Of a DNA stretch of 64,000 nucleotides, positions 47,576-59,243 are shown piece after piece. The number at the start of each line of letters is the position of its first letter. The first letter of the stretch is position 1. The notes beneath the pieces were generated by a model that saw only the letters and a list, made by a program, of their open reading frames with translations, ran no database searches and had not been told where the DNA came from. The translations under genes and the position numbers were made by a program. The DNA lies in the NCBI RefSeq assembly GCF_051020985.1, contig NC_135010.1, positions 5,702,001 through 5,766,000 of the forward strand, in the 5' to 3' direction. The stretch is from Nomia melanderi. Lineage: Eukaryota; Arthropoda; Insecta; Hymenoptera; Halictidae.

Positions 47576-47871
47576 TCAGACGTCGGGCGTCGCGCCATAT
47601 GACTCCAATAAATTTTCAATTTTCCACGCTACTCGAATAGAGAAATTCGTCAGTAGTCGGCGCAGCAAGTCTTTCCCGGTCGAGTGCTCGAACGACACGC
47701 GATGGATATTGCTTCTCGAATGCAGGGGACGCGCTGTCGTGAATATCAGACAGCCTCGACGAGGATCAATTTTGAAAAGAACGTTCTCATAGACCTCACC
47801 GTCATCTTTCTCACGCGTCGGACACCATCTTTTATACTTCCACGTGACAGATGTCGTCCACTGTGTCTGCA
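47576..47871 (-). CDS. Possible coding exon in a GC-rich island, function unknown
   Basis: On the minus strand a polypyrimidine-rich acceptor (TTTATCTGCAG) precedes a frame from 47871 to a stop at 47576-47578, about 97 codons. The translation has a balanced, coding-like composition (KYKRWCPTREKDDGEVYENV, then FKIDPRRGCLIF and RVAWKIENLLESYG). No convincing donor is seen, so it would be a last exon. I could not find the exon before it and recognise no domain. The opposite strand is also open over much of the island (47684-47992), which weakens the case. It could instead be a conserved regulatory island. Confidence 0.25.
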
Positions 47872-48564
47872 GATAAATATAAAATTGTGTTTGCCGGAGA
47901 ACCGTTCGCCCGCTGTCCTTCATAAATGTTTGAATATTTGTCGAAGGCTAATAATGTTTACATTGCCGTCACGTGAATCGAATACAAGATAAATCGTCGA
48001 GGTTCAGCGGCAGACGTCGGTTTCACATTTCACCCAACCAGAAAGGAGTGTAAATTGAGGGAGAAGTGGAGTGCGTATGTAAATTGACAAAGAGGAAACG
48101 AAAATTAATCAATCATTTTTCATTCTGAGAAAAAAAAGAACTTCTGATTTCATTTCGTACCACTGATCTCCGTTACAAACAGTAACTTACGACACGAGCG
48201 TATAATTGTTTAAATTATGTTTACATTATAATCTTCTCTCATTTATATTGATATTATGATTATTCAAAAATATTTACAGAATAAAATTCATCAACGATTG
48301 ATTAAATAGCAATGCTTCGAATTATTATAAAAATTCATGTAATTTTTTGCACTAAAATAAAAATTTAGAATGTTACCCATATCTACTCTAATTATTAATG
48401 GAATAATAACTATATCACATGTACGTGCAATTTCAATGCTTCCAAAATATTGTCAAATAAATTCATGAACTACATAAAATACTTTCAAATACGTTAAACT
48501 GCATATCAATAACAATTTAATTATTTAACTACATTACAATTACATATTACATATTAAGTCTCTC

Positions 48565-48900
48565 TTAACATATTGCAAGTGAGTATATTTCGCCGTGGTC
48601 TTACGCGTGTAGCGAGCGTTTTTCATTAATTTCGCGCGAGTTCGTTTATTCAGTAAATTTTTTAATGAACCTTTTTTTATTTTACACTTCAATGTATGCT
48701 CTATGATTATTTTTCTTAAAAAAACAATGCAAATCGTTGCCTAGCAACACAAACACTATACATGCTTACACTGCCCATCGTATTTATACGATATCCGGTC
48801 TCCAGCACAAATTTACTAAATACGTACTTTTACGTGACCCGCGCTCCAGTGACAGACTGCAAAAAACGTAAAAGCACGTTTCCCGCACGCAATGTGTTAA
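48565..48900. mobile_element. TTAA-ended element family C, diverged copy 2
   Basis: TTAACATATTGCAAGTGAG at the left and CCCGCACGCAATGTGTTAA at the right. The ends match 30913-31164; the inside is longer and diverged. Confidence 0.55.
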
Positions 48901-49578
48901 TTATATATCAAAATCAAGTGAAGTCGATACAAGCTTTCGATTAAAAACTCAACAACACTTGCCACAGCGAAAAAAGCGTGGCGCCTTAACGCATGGCCGT
49001 CCGTTGAACGCGGAAGATGATGGATAAGGGAAATACGTGTCAAATATTGTTGTAACAGCTATTTTCCGGCGAAGTTTCATCGAAATCAGCGGATGCCACT
49101 TCAATATGTTCCCTTGTCAGTAACTTCTCAGCTGAGGGACCTGGTCTAGCTAAAGTTTATTCCCTCTTCCGGCTAGGATAACCATCAACGGGGGAAAGCC
49201 AATAGGATTCCGTGATCACCGGCACTTTAAAAAAAGTTGCTAGGCAATTATAACTTGAGGGGAAGCTCAAAAGAAATCGGCTGCAAGATGTTACGCTGCG
49301 GATAATAACGAGCTACGTCAATGTCGATAGTAATTAGTTGCGGGGGAAGTTCAGTGTTCCGATCGAGGGAAAAGAGACGAGCGCATTACTCCTAATAACC
49401 GTCCTGTGAAAGTTCTCCGTTCGAAAAACATGGAGGCAAAAACTTTTATTCGACGACCAGCCAACTGAAGAACGAATTTATCAAAGTCATTCAGTTTTAA
49501 TCAGATTCATGTAATGGTATTACATTCTTTGTAGTAAGTCCTCCTACCTGAATTTACCGACAGCGAGCTGTTTTTTTT

Positions 49579-49699
49579 TTAACACTAGATTTACTGACAT
49601 TTACTAGTTTGTTCTATTGTTCTTAGAAAAATTTTACCAAATAATGTTTATGAAATTCAATATGAGTCACATTGACTCGTTCCGTAAATTTAGCGTTAA
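49579..49699. mobile_element. Very short TTAA-ended element family L (121 bp)
   Basis: TTAACACTAGATTTACTGAC at the left and CCGTAAATTTAGCGTTAA at the right. Confidence 0.7.
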
Positions 49700-50085
49700 A
49701 CGGTATAAGTCAATTTTTTTATATGTTTAGATATTTAAGGGTTCGCGTTCGAATCAGCTTAAAAATATTGGCAAACGTTAATTAATTCTGGCACTGTTTA
49801 TAAAACTATCAACTTGTTGAATTTTATTATGCAATAGTAATTAATAAAATTGTTAAAGACAGGACTTTTTAATTACAAACGGACTTGTTCCATTTTCGAA
49901 GAAAACATTTTTGCGATGACATTTTACAGGTGAAATTCTTTTCATTAATTTATGAGGATAAAGTGCGTCTTTGATTGTGCAATTATAAATATGAAAAAGG
50001 GATATTTATGTTTCACTAAAACTACCATTAACTCATTTTCTTCCAAAAATGGACTTACCCCGCTTAAAAAAAATGGCTCATAATA
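49700..50085. mobile_element. Inverted-repeat element family P, copy 3
   Basis: ACGGTATAAGTCAATTTTTT at the left and AAAATGGACTTACCCCGC, then AAAAAATGGCTCAT, at the right. The body shares GGGTTCG, AAAAATATTGGCAAACG and ACTTGTTGAATTTT with 56788-57132. Confidence 0.75.
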
Positions 50086-50670
50086 ATACGAATAGAAACA
50101 AGTCACTTGTGAAGCTGAGTTTTTAAATTTATGATAAACCCAAATACTTTGATACTGGATATTTTTCCGTTACAATATTCCATTGAATTGTGTACTGTTA
50201 TCTGTTCCGCTTTTTCCCTGTGTATACTACACAAACGTTTCTTCGGCAAGCGTCTCAGTTAAAAAGAGTTCGTTCAATTTCAATCGAGCAATTTCATTCG
50301 TTTCAATCACCGGAAAAATAATTGGCGGACGCAAAGCGCCGCGAGCGTGGATTGCTTAAAAGTAAACAAGAAAAAGTGGCGGAAACTACACTTTGTATCA
50401 GACGAGAAACGCCGCAGCCTCCGCGAGACATCGTTATTAAGCTCTTAAGCGGCTCACAGCGCGATCTGACCTGTCAGATACGTAGACAATGACGCCTTGA
50501 AATTTTCCTCGTGGAAAACACAGGGGATTAAAGCGTTTTCTAACTATACTGAGCAAGAAGATCGCGGGGATCACTGTAAATTGTGGATGATTATACCGTG
50601 AAAAATTGCTCTGTAATCTGTGGATCGATATCGCTGTAAAATAACTGATTTTTCGCTCTAATTTCTCTTA

Positions 50671-50845
50671 ACGGAGAACCACCTAGAGACGACCTAAATA
50701 TAGGTAACTTTAGGAATTTTTTTGTTAATAACCATCAAGTGAAAACTTCTGATTTTTGTCTAATTGTATAAATGTAACTTTCTACTTTATATTTATATTT
50801 TTTGTAAGCCAAAATGTTACAAACTGCCGCAGTTATTAGCTAAAA
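50671..50845. mobile_element. Family T element, left part only
   Basis: ACCACCTAGAGACGACCTAA, then ACTTTAGGAATTTTTTTGTT, and CTGCCGCAGTTATT match 61481-61705. The right end is absent. Confidence 0.7.
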
Positions 50846-51768
50846 TCCTTTTTCATAAAAGATCCATTGTTGGTCGACTCGATTGCAAACTGAAATATAC
50901 GAAGACAAAAATTGTTGTGGACTTATACACAGAAATATATTATCTAAAATGTAACACAAAGATTTTTCGATATCTTAATTATTTGATCTTTTTAATTTGT
51001 TGAGTTGAAAACAGGTTTCTGTACAAATGCTTGTCATTTCCATAATAATTAAAATTTCGGAGAATTAATAGATGAGAACTGCCCTGAAATATTTGCACAA
51101 GCATAATATGACATATAATTTGTGCTATGTACTCCTGACAGCAGACGCTAATGAAGATTGATGTTCTATGTATCATACGCACATATCTAAGTATATGCTA
51201 ATTGCGTGACAATAAATGGGTTAAGCGTAATACGAGTTTCACGAGTGTCTTTATCAACGTCGAAGAGATCGTAATCACAAAAACACCCTTTAATGTTACG
51301 AGGGGAGCACTGTGAACGAAGGTAAAGAGAGGCAGATTAGAATCACGTACGATTTTCAGAACCAAGTTGAATTGGACGCTGATGAAGTATCGACTTCAGC
51401 GTCGTTTAACTCTTAAAGGACCTCAAAGAGAAGTAATGTAGGAGACCGGCAGTATTCAACTCTATCTGTTCAAAAAATGGTTGAAAAGATATGTTCACGT
51501 ATTTTGTTATTAATCTTTTTGATTCAATTGGTTGTTTATTTTACACATTCAATACATAGTATTATTTTTTAGTGTTCTGTGCTTACCAATGAACGATAAT
51601 TTTAATGGCCAATAAATTTTAATAACTGTTGATCAGACTTAAAGGTCAACGTAGGTTCAATGAACTATTTTATTCTTTTGGAGGTTAATCTCTATTAAAT
51701 GATTTACATTTGCTTTTCCTTGGTATTCTGACATATCCTGATGAATTTTTATGATTCTATGAAAACTT
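50846..51768. other. AT-rich spacer
   Basis: The frame 50764-51003 starts inside the element fragment and is not recognised. 51230-51430 is slightly GC-richer. No RNA gene was seen. Confidence 0.4.
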
Positions 51769-52203
51769 TTAATCTTTGCACTAGAGAGGTGACTCTCAGT
51801 CACTTGGTTTGATACGGTAAAATTATTTAATATGTAATATTGAACTTTGTATGATGCGTCGATGCGCGATATATTGAAATAAAATAGCTTTGTTCTTTAA
51901 GGTATGTGCGATATTCTGTTGAGCTTCTTTTGAAACGAAATGTTGAATATTTTCTAACAAAGAACCTTCTATTTTTCTAGTGAAAACTGTTGAATATTTT
52001 CTATTATTTTAACGAAAAATTTCGAATATTTTTTAATTAAAAATTTTCTATTTTTCTAATGAAATATGTTGAATATTTTCTAACGAAGAACTTTCTATTT
52101 TCCTAATTAAAAATGTTGAATATTTTCTAGTGGAAAACTTCCTAATATTCTGACGGAAAACATTGAATATTTTCAACAAAATTTTTCGAGTGCAAAGGGT
52201 TAA
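51769..52203. mobile_element. TTAA-ended element family E, copy 3, expanded by an internal tandem repeat
   Basis: TTAATCTTTGCACTAGAGAG at the left and TTTCGAGTGCAAAGGGTTAA at the right. At 435 bp it is longer than its relatives because GTTGAATATTTTCTAAYGAA-type units are repeated several times at 51940-52175. Confidence 0.85.
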
Positions 52204-54074
52204 TCAAATATAACTTACACACAAGCGATAGAATATTATTCATAAGAGATTTATTTGAAAAAGAGAAATTATTTCGTTTCTGAAGTTGAAACATTCATGT
52301 TTATGCAACGAAAAAATACTTGACTCTACAGTTCTCTCTACTTTGATATGAAAAGCCCATCAGTTCTGTCGCTGTCCACTGCACTATCAGTCGTTATTAA
52401 CTTTTCATGACAGTTTCGGAATTAATATCACACCTGACATCCCGCGGCAATTTTACCTCGTTCCTTAATGGAATTTCAAAGGAACATGGCACGCTAAAAG
52501 CAGCATAAATAATAGCTAAACTGGGAATCTATATGCAAAATCGTGAATTCCACGAATAAATGTAGAGGACTCCGATTTGTATGAAAATTTAGATCTCCTC
52601 TGGGCAATTATAATCAAATGAAAATATTTAGAATAATGTCTGTAATCCCTGTTTAATAAAACTGAATTAAAATAATACTGGAGATTTCTTTTCAAATTTT
52701 CTCTACTTTAAATTTTTCGCAAATGCATAAAACTTGATCTGTAGTAATGCCACGAGCGACGCCATGAAACAATATGCATTTCAGCGCAATGCCTGCGTCG
52801 TTTTACCAGCTTAACACGTCTACTACGAGCGTCACATTTCAATCTTACGTCTTGAATAAAGGAAGCTAAATTCATTGTAGACATATATTGTCAGTCGAAT
52901 TTGTAATACCTTGTTGTAATATTCACGAAATCAATGATTCTCGTTTTTAACATTTAAACATTTTCTGTTTGTTATTATTGGAAATTATAGCGTATGTTTT
53001 AATATAGAAGAGATGAATGATTTTTTAAATTATTAGATTACTTGAATATTTTACAAACTGAATACATTGCACCTAATGAAGTGTTATAATAATTATAAAC
53101 TCTATTATCAATGCAAGTAATGGCAAGTTGCATTAAAATGTTTTCGAAAGATCAAGTGATTTTTCCGATCAGCCTGCAGTTGCAAAATTCATGATTTCTG
53201 CATACGCGTCATACTCAATTTCCTATAAAATTAATTTTGTGTCAAACTGTTTCAATATTTTGTATTACATTAAATGTAAATACTATCACCAATTGCATTG
53301 GTGATAGGTCATTACCTTCGAAAACTTTTCAAAAGATCAAATGATATTTTCACTTTGTCATAATCGTCATAATCAATTTCCCATGAAATTAATTTTTCAT
53401 GAAATTACTTCAACATATTTTTCCTAAAGTGAATACATTCCATTTAATACCATCGCCAATGCAATTGGTAGTAGGTCGTCATGTTGAAAACTTTACAACA
53501 CACCGAGTGATTTTCACCACAGCTCTTCGATTACGAAATGTGGGCTCTCCGCATCGGCACCGTAATTAATTAGAAAACAGAATGAAAGACGGATGAATGG
53601 AACGCGTGTTTAAAAGGTCGTTATACAGGATGAGCCATAGATCGAGACGCAAACTACCTCGTGGGCCGGTTATAACGGGCTAATTGACCGCTGGTAATTC
53701 CTGGAAATAAAATTATCCCGCTCCAATTGCTGTATTAGTCTGTTGCATTGTAGGCAGTGCACCGAGTTGCGTTCCGAAAATTTTCCTGCTATTAATTTAT
53801 CGTTCCGACAGTGATGGAAGGCGACCCGAAGCAAAGGGATCGATATCTGTTATCGCGGTTGTTACCATGGATACATCAAAGCTCGTTCGTTAATGCTTGA
53901 AAATGATTAAGACGAGCCTACAGTTTACTGTTAACTCCTGATGCATCTCTGGATTTGATTCCGGAACGGAGTTTTCGCTTTGAATGCACCTCGAAGATGC
54001 GCTGATAGCTCAGTTGTCGATCGCATGACGGATACAGGATCTATTTTGATTCAGAGTGATTAGAGAATCTAACC
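52204..54074. other. AT-rich spacer with degenerate long tandem repeat
   Basis: A TTAACACGTCTACTACGAGC end-like motif occurs at 52812 without a mate. 53100-53530 carries about three degenerate units of roughly 180 bases (AAGATCAARTGATWTTT and CAATTGCATTGGTGATAGGT-like motifs). 53560-53900 is GC-richer, without a recognisable gene. Confidence 0.45.
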
Positions 54075-54425
54075 TACTAGCTGAAAATTTGGAATTGCTC
54101 CGTTTTTGTTTCGATTGCTAAGTTGAACGTTTGAAATTGTTTAGTTTTTGTTTGGATTACCAGCTAAAAATTTGAAATTGCTTAGGTTTTGTTTAGAGCA
54201 TTAGCTAATCATTTGAAATTTTTTAGTTTTCATTTATCAGCTGAGCATTTGAAAGTGCTTAGTTTTCATTTAGGCTATCAGCTGAGTATTTGACATTTCT
54301 TAGTTTTTTCTTAGATTACTAACTGAGCATTTTAAATTGCTTAGTTTTTACTTAGACTATTAGTTAAACATTTGAAATTGCTTAGTTTTCATTTAGATTA
54401 TCACCTGAAGATTTGACGTTACATA
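54075..54425. repeat. Minisatellite, about 45 bp unit, about 7 copies
   Basis: The unit contains AAATTGCTTAGTTTTCATTT, then AGAYTATCAGCTGAGCATTTG. Confidence 0.9.
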
Positions 54426-56671
54426 ATGTTCATTGAAATGGCATCGTTGACACGTAAGATAATGATACTAACAATGAAAATGATAACATTCCCTCAAAGA
54501 CAGGAGAGTCCAAGATAAACGTTTCCATTGAAAAGAATTAATGAGTCTTTATTCTTCACTTTATTCTTAATAAGAATTCTAAAAATAGAATCTCCCACTT
54601 GACGAATCCTTCGCACGACTACTTGATACAACAATAAATAAATCATTCCCACTGATTCCAGAATACCGTGTTAGACCGGTTATCGCGATTGGTTCGATAG
54701 TTTCACCGCGAACATGGCGGCCGTTGCTCCGAAAGCTATCCGCGGCTCTTCCGCCAAGAATCGTGTCAAATGTTCCGTTTCCCTCTCACATTCACAAATC
54801 GAGTCCAGCGCCGGCTAACGCCGGCTTTGTGTCAGCAACCGTTGAGTGACGCCAGATAAAAGGGGTTGACAACGAGGCTTGGTACGTGGAGGATTACAAG
54901 AGATACTAGGAGGAAGCGGCGGAGACCTATTCATAGATCAGTAGCCCTTTCGAGAGTTCGGGGAGGGGTGTGGTTCCGAGACAATGCTCACTATCTTTAG
55001 ACGTTGCTCGAGCCGACGAAAGAGAAACGCGTGTCAGCGACACCTTTCCCCGGTCCAGATAGCGAAAGGACCGATAGCCGAAATTCCCTCGCTAATTGAA
55101 CCTTGCACTTCGTTGCTCTATCCAAACGGACAAGGACACGAGATAATCAGCGTCAATAGAAGAAGCAATCGATACCGTGACGCAGAGTAACGGCACCTAA
55201 TAGAGAACACCTGATTTGAAAAGCTTGCCAAAGCGGGGGATATGTGTTTTTTTTCAATGAAACCTGCATCGAAACGCGAAGAAACGGTAAATATGCATAT
55301 ACTGATCGATAACAATGCAAAAATTGAAATGCTTTCGAACCATGGTGACAAATGTAGATAAAGTCGAAAAGAGTAATTTGAAAAAATGGCACCTAAGATG
55401 GAACACTCAGGAAATTTGTAAACGAAACTCATTTTTATCGCAAGAAATAAATATTTATAGATCAAACGGATACACGAAATTTCCATTTTGTTAAACTTAT
55501 ATTACGTTCATTTCCTTCTCGTTTTTTCTTTTGTACATTGGATATATGAATGACATATAGAGATTACTACGTTCTTCGTGAACACAATGCATTGGACATA
55601 CTTCTTCCATTAGCGTCATATAAAATTGAAATGCTTTCAAATCACGGTGAAAAATGTAAATAAAGTTAGAAACAGAGATCTGAAAAATGGCTCCTAATAT
55701 GGATCACCTAGGTAATACCAAATACTATAAGGTGACTTTTCGATTATGAATACTTAGCAATGTATAATCCATTAAAGTTACTATTTTCAAACAAAAGAAA
55801 TGAAAACCATATAAAGAGGTTCCCATACACTTTGATGCGAGTAAAGTTGTTTTGCAAGTAAAAACATACATTCCTCTTAGCGAAAATCATACTGTCATTT
55901 AGTAAATGGTAGCCTCGGTTAAAAACGGTAGGTAAGATGTTAAAATAAATGTGGTTGATGGAAAATAAATTGGTATCATTCTCTTTGATCAGAATATTGA
56001 TATTCCAATATTGAAATTTTCTTACAAAGCGCATTTCTATTAAGAAATGATTAAAAACTGCTCGCTAAAAATATTTTCTAATACTGTATCATATAACTAG
56101 AATACATAGACAGGCAGGCAAATTATTCCGGTAGGAGTGCAATTTAAATAGCCAACAGTATCATTTATTCCGACACAATACAAGGCTTCGAGCAAAAGTT
56201 CAATTTACTCAGCATGAATTGCATGTTCAAGCGATCGTTTCAATTTGCTATATGCCAGTCATATGCAAAGTGAGCGGAATGAAAAGTTGCAAGCTGTTTT
56301 TTTCGAAGGCATAAGATACATCATGAAAAACGAGTAATTTTTTATATTTCAACGGTTCCTTTGTCTTCGTCAATCTCTAAGACACTCGGCGAAATAAATT
56401 TTGTCCCGAGCGTCTCGGGGAAATTTATTTTCACACCAAAAATGTGAATACTGGTGGCTATAAAAAACCACGTGCCGAATATTTTTCGATTCTCCACACA
56501 TGTGCCAAGTTTCATTAATGTCTGCGCGTTCGAGTCGGCTGATCTCGGGTGTTAGCGCACGTGTTGTTTGAAAACAGTGTTGAAGTGCTTAAAATAAAAA
56601 TAGCAGTGAAAAGTACGAACAAGATACTTCAAGATATAAATGGTTGCTTCTACTGTATATGCATAAACATT
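54426..56671. other. Spacer with GC-rich island and a direct duplication
   Basis: 54690-55200 is GC-rich, with short ATG-initiated frames (54714-54818, 34 aa; 54984-55190, 68 aa) that I do not recognise; it may be regulatory. 55322-55400 and 55624-55700 are direct copies (AAATTGAAATGCTTTCRAA, then AAAATGGCWCCTAA), about 300 bases apart. Confidence 0.4.
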
Positions 56672-56756
56672 ATTCGATAATGGGAGGACACGAAAGTCAA
56701 ACAATCTAAGTTTCATTTTCATTTTAACAGTTAAAGAGTGTTTTTATTATTAAATC
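56672..56756. repeat. Dispersed repeat Q, copy 3
   Basis: Contains GGGAGGACACGAAAGTCAAA, then TTTCATTTTAACAGTTAAAG, related to 7528-7612 and 46695-46785. It immediately precedes a family P element. Confidence 0.5.
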
Positions 56757-56787
56757 GTCCAACAATACGATTATTTATTACTTGTAT

Positions 56788-57132
56788 ATGAGCCATTTTT
56801 TTGAAAGAGCTATAAATCCACTTTTTCACACGTTCAAATATTTATGGGTTCGTGTTTGAATCAACTGAAAAATATTGGCAAACCTGACTCAATTCGAGTA
56901 ATGTTTATAAAACCATGAACTTGTTAAATTTTTAAAAATTAAATTAATTAAAAACATTTCTGCGATAGCATTCTACGGTTGAACTTATTTTGACTAATTT
57001 CTGAGGATATCATACGTCATTGACTCTGTGATTATAAATATAAAAGGAGGTTATCAATATTTCACTAAAATTATCATTAACTCATTTTTTTCCAAAAATG
57101 GACTTATACCATTTAAAAAAAACGACTCATAC
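56788..57132. mobile_element. Inverted-repeat element family P, copy 4
   Basis: ATGAGCCATTTTTTTGAAAG at the left; AAAATGGACTTATACCATTT, then AAAAAACGACTCAT, at the right. Homologous to 49700-50085. Confidence 0.78.
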
Positions 57133-58609
57133 TTAAGACTTCATTTTGCAGGGACTTCTCCAATTATTTTATTAATTCGAACATTTCACTATGAAAACGT
57201 CAAATTTGTTTAAAAACTCTTTTAAGTTATCTAAAACGGTAATATGACTTTTGAGCCTTTTAATTATTTAAATTAAATAATAATTCTTTACATAAATACT
57301 TTCTTTAATATTCTTGAGTATTTTCCACAAACAAGGACCAATCGATATTTTCACTCATCCTTCTCGGTACTGAATATCTTTTTCCTTCTTCTTTGCCACC
57401 GTTTATTGTATTTTATTTTTCTCTATTTTGGAGTTTTGGAGTTTCGCGAAGACCTTTCTTTTTCACTGACCATTTACCACCGATCTTTCGTTTGTGTTAA
57501 GCCTCGAGCAGGGACACCGATATCTCTGAATGGTGGCCATTTTTCTTTCGCGCGACGTCCGATCGACATTTCGTAACAAGTTGCTGGTCATTTCGCGATG
57601 GGAGATGTTAGAGGATAATTAGCTGATGGTTTCAGACGTTAGCTGTTGAATAACGCGTAATCTTTTAGGTTTGTACAAAAATTTTGCGTAATTAACACTA
57701 CAATATAAAAACGTAGAAACGTTTGATTTTATTAAAATTACAGAACGTTTAAGAAGGATTTGCGTTATTTAATCGTTTAAGTTTATTTAATCAATATGAT
57801 TTAAATCAGTTAAAATAACAGGTCTTAGTTTTTTATCTTGCAATCATTAATGTCATACAAGAATTAAAGTGAATATCTGAAACTATTTTACAACCTAATA
57901 GTTTCACTTGCACGCTATAACGAATATCTGTAGAAACTTAAAAAGATCTATTATTTTTATAATAGTTACTGTTAAATTATTCTAATGTTCTAATGTTAAA
58001 TTGTAGTTATCCTTTAAATTGAGAGATTTTAAGTGAATGGGAATAGAATTATTCAGAGGTCAATATAAAATCAACCGAATTATTAACTAAAATATTCTAA
58101 ATACTATCCTCATTAATCATTATACTATAAATTTTAATTTTTCATTTAATCTTAATCTTAATCCTTTTCTGTATTTTTATTTAAAAAATAACAGGATATT
58201 TCAAGATTAATACCCATTGAAATGTTATAATTGTTATAACGACTGATGTTTATATTGTGAGTTCCATCTGTGTACTGATTTCATAGTTTGCGCTGACAAT
58301 TTATAACTTTATTCTGAATTTGCACTTCACGATGTATCCGTCCGGTGTTTTACAGCGAAATTGTTTTTGTCGTTCTCGAAATAGGAGAGGAGAACTGAGA
58401 CGCAATCTAATAATGTATCTCGTGTTTAGACAGCGGAGACGTGTTAGTTAGTTAATTAATGTTAGGAGTTGGAAAGCGGCTCATGGTTGTTTGTAAACTT
58501 TCGGATGACATCCTCCGCGTCGTTCACCATGTTGCATACGCAATGGGGAGATGCACATTTAAAATCAAGAATTTCATTTGACTCGAAGTGTAAGTGAACG
58601 GAAATGAAA
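57133..58609. other. AT-rich spacer
   Basis: A small GC-richer patch at 57480-57620. No gene or element with two ends was recognised. Confidence 0.45.
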
Positions 58610-59015
58610 TTAACACTAGAACCGCCTAGTATTTCATGGCGATTGATATGCGAACCACTCATTAGCCAAATCGGTTAACTCCACGGAACAAAAAGTACAG
58701 CAAAGAACTTAAATAGAACGTTAAATCATTAAATATAATGCTTATTATAGAATCTATTTTACTTCATGATCAGGTGTAGCTTTAATCTGAAAAATATGTA
58801 AAATGTATATAGTAGTATAATTTTGAAGTAATTTTTGTTATTACTACAAATTTTGCACTGGCAATAGAATTTTTGTTATTTCGTGGTGTCACGCCTAATA
58901 ATAAGGAAATTTATATCAAATATGAAAAGTCAAGAGTCAATGAAACGTTTTAACGATAAAATTTTGAAAACTCCAAAAAGTGGAGTTAATCGATTTGGTC
59001 AATTAGCAAATAAAA
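58610..59015. mobile_element. Family H inverted-repeat element next to a family D-like TTAA end
   Basis: TTAACACTAGAACCGCCTAG at 58610 looks like a family D end. From 58649, ACTCATTAGCCAAATCGGTT, then AACTCCAC, is mirrored by GTGGAGTTAATCGATTTGGT, then CAATTAGC, at 58980. It aligns in reverse with 15160-15540. Confidence 0.6.
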
Positions 59016-59149
59016 CAAATTGACCAAAGAAATTAAAAGATAATAATACATGAATATTTTTAATTCTTCTCTCTCGAAACGCAATTTTGGGTTCTTGAAA
59101 ATTTATAGAAATTAACTATTAAGTTATTGAAAATGTTCGAAGTACAAAG

Positions 59150-59243
59150 GGTTAATAATTCATTCTAATACCGTTTACCTTTGTTACGAAAGAATAAGTA
59201 ATATACAAAACGTTCGAAATTTTAGTGGCAGGTAACGTGTTAA
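59150..59243. mobile_element. Family B right-end fragment
   Basis: ATTCTAATACCGTTTACCTT, then AGTGGCAGGTAACGTGTTAA, matches the right half of 42156-42398. An ACAAAGGGTTAA end of family E type abuts it on the left (59143-59153). Confidence 0.65.

Larger units (their letters stand above)
47993..50670. other. AT-rich spacer holding several small elements
   Basis: Contains a family C copy, the tiny family L element and a family P copy, listed separately. 48950-49200 and 50260-50530 are GC-richer without a recognisable frame. Confidence 0.4.

Noticed and set aside
54001..54075. tRNA-like A-box (GATAGCTCAGTTG)
   Set aside because: No matching B-box or cloverleaf follows.
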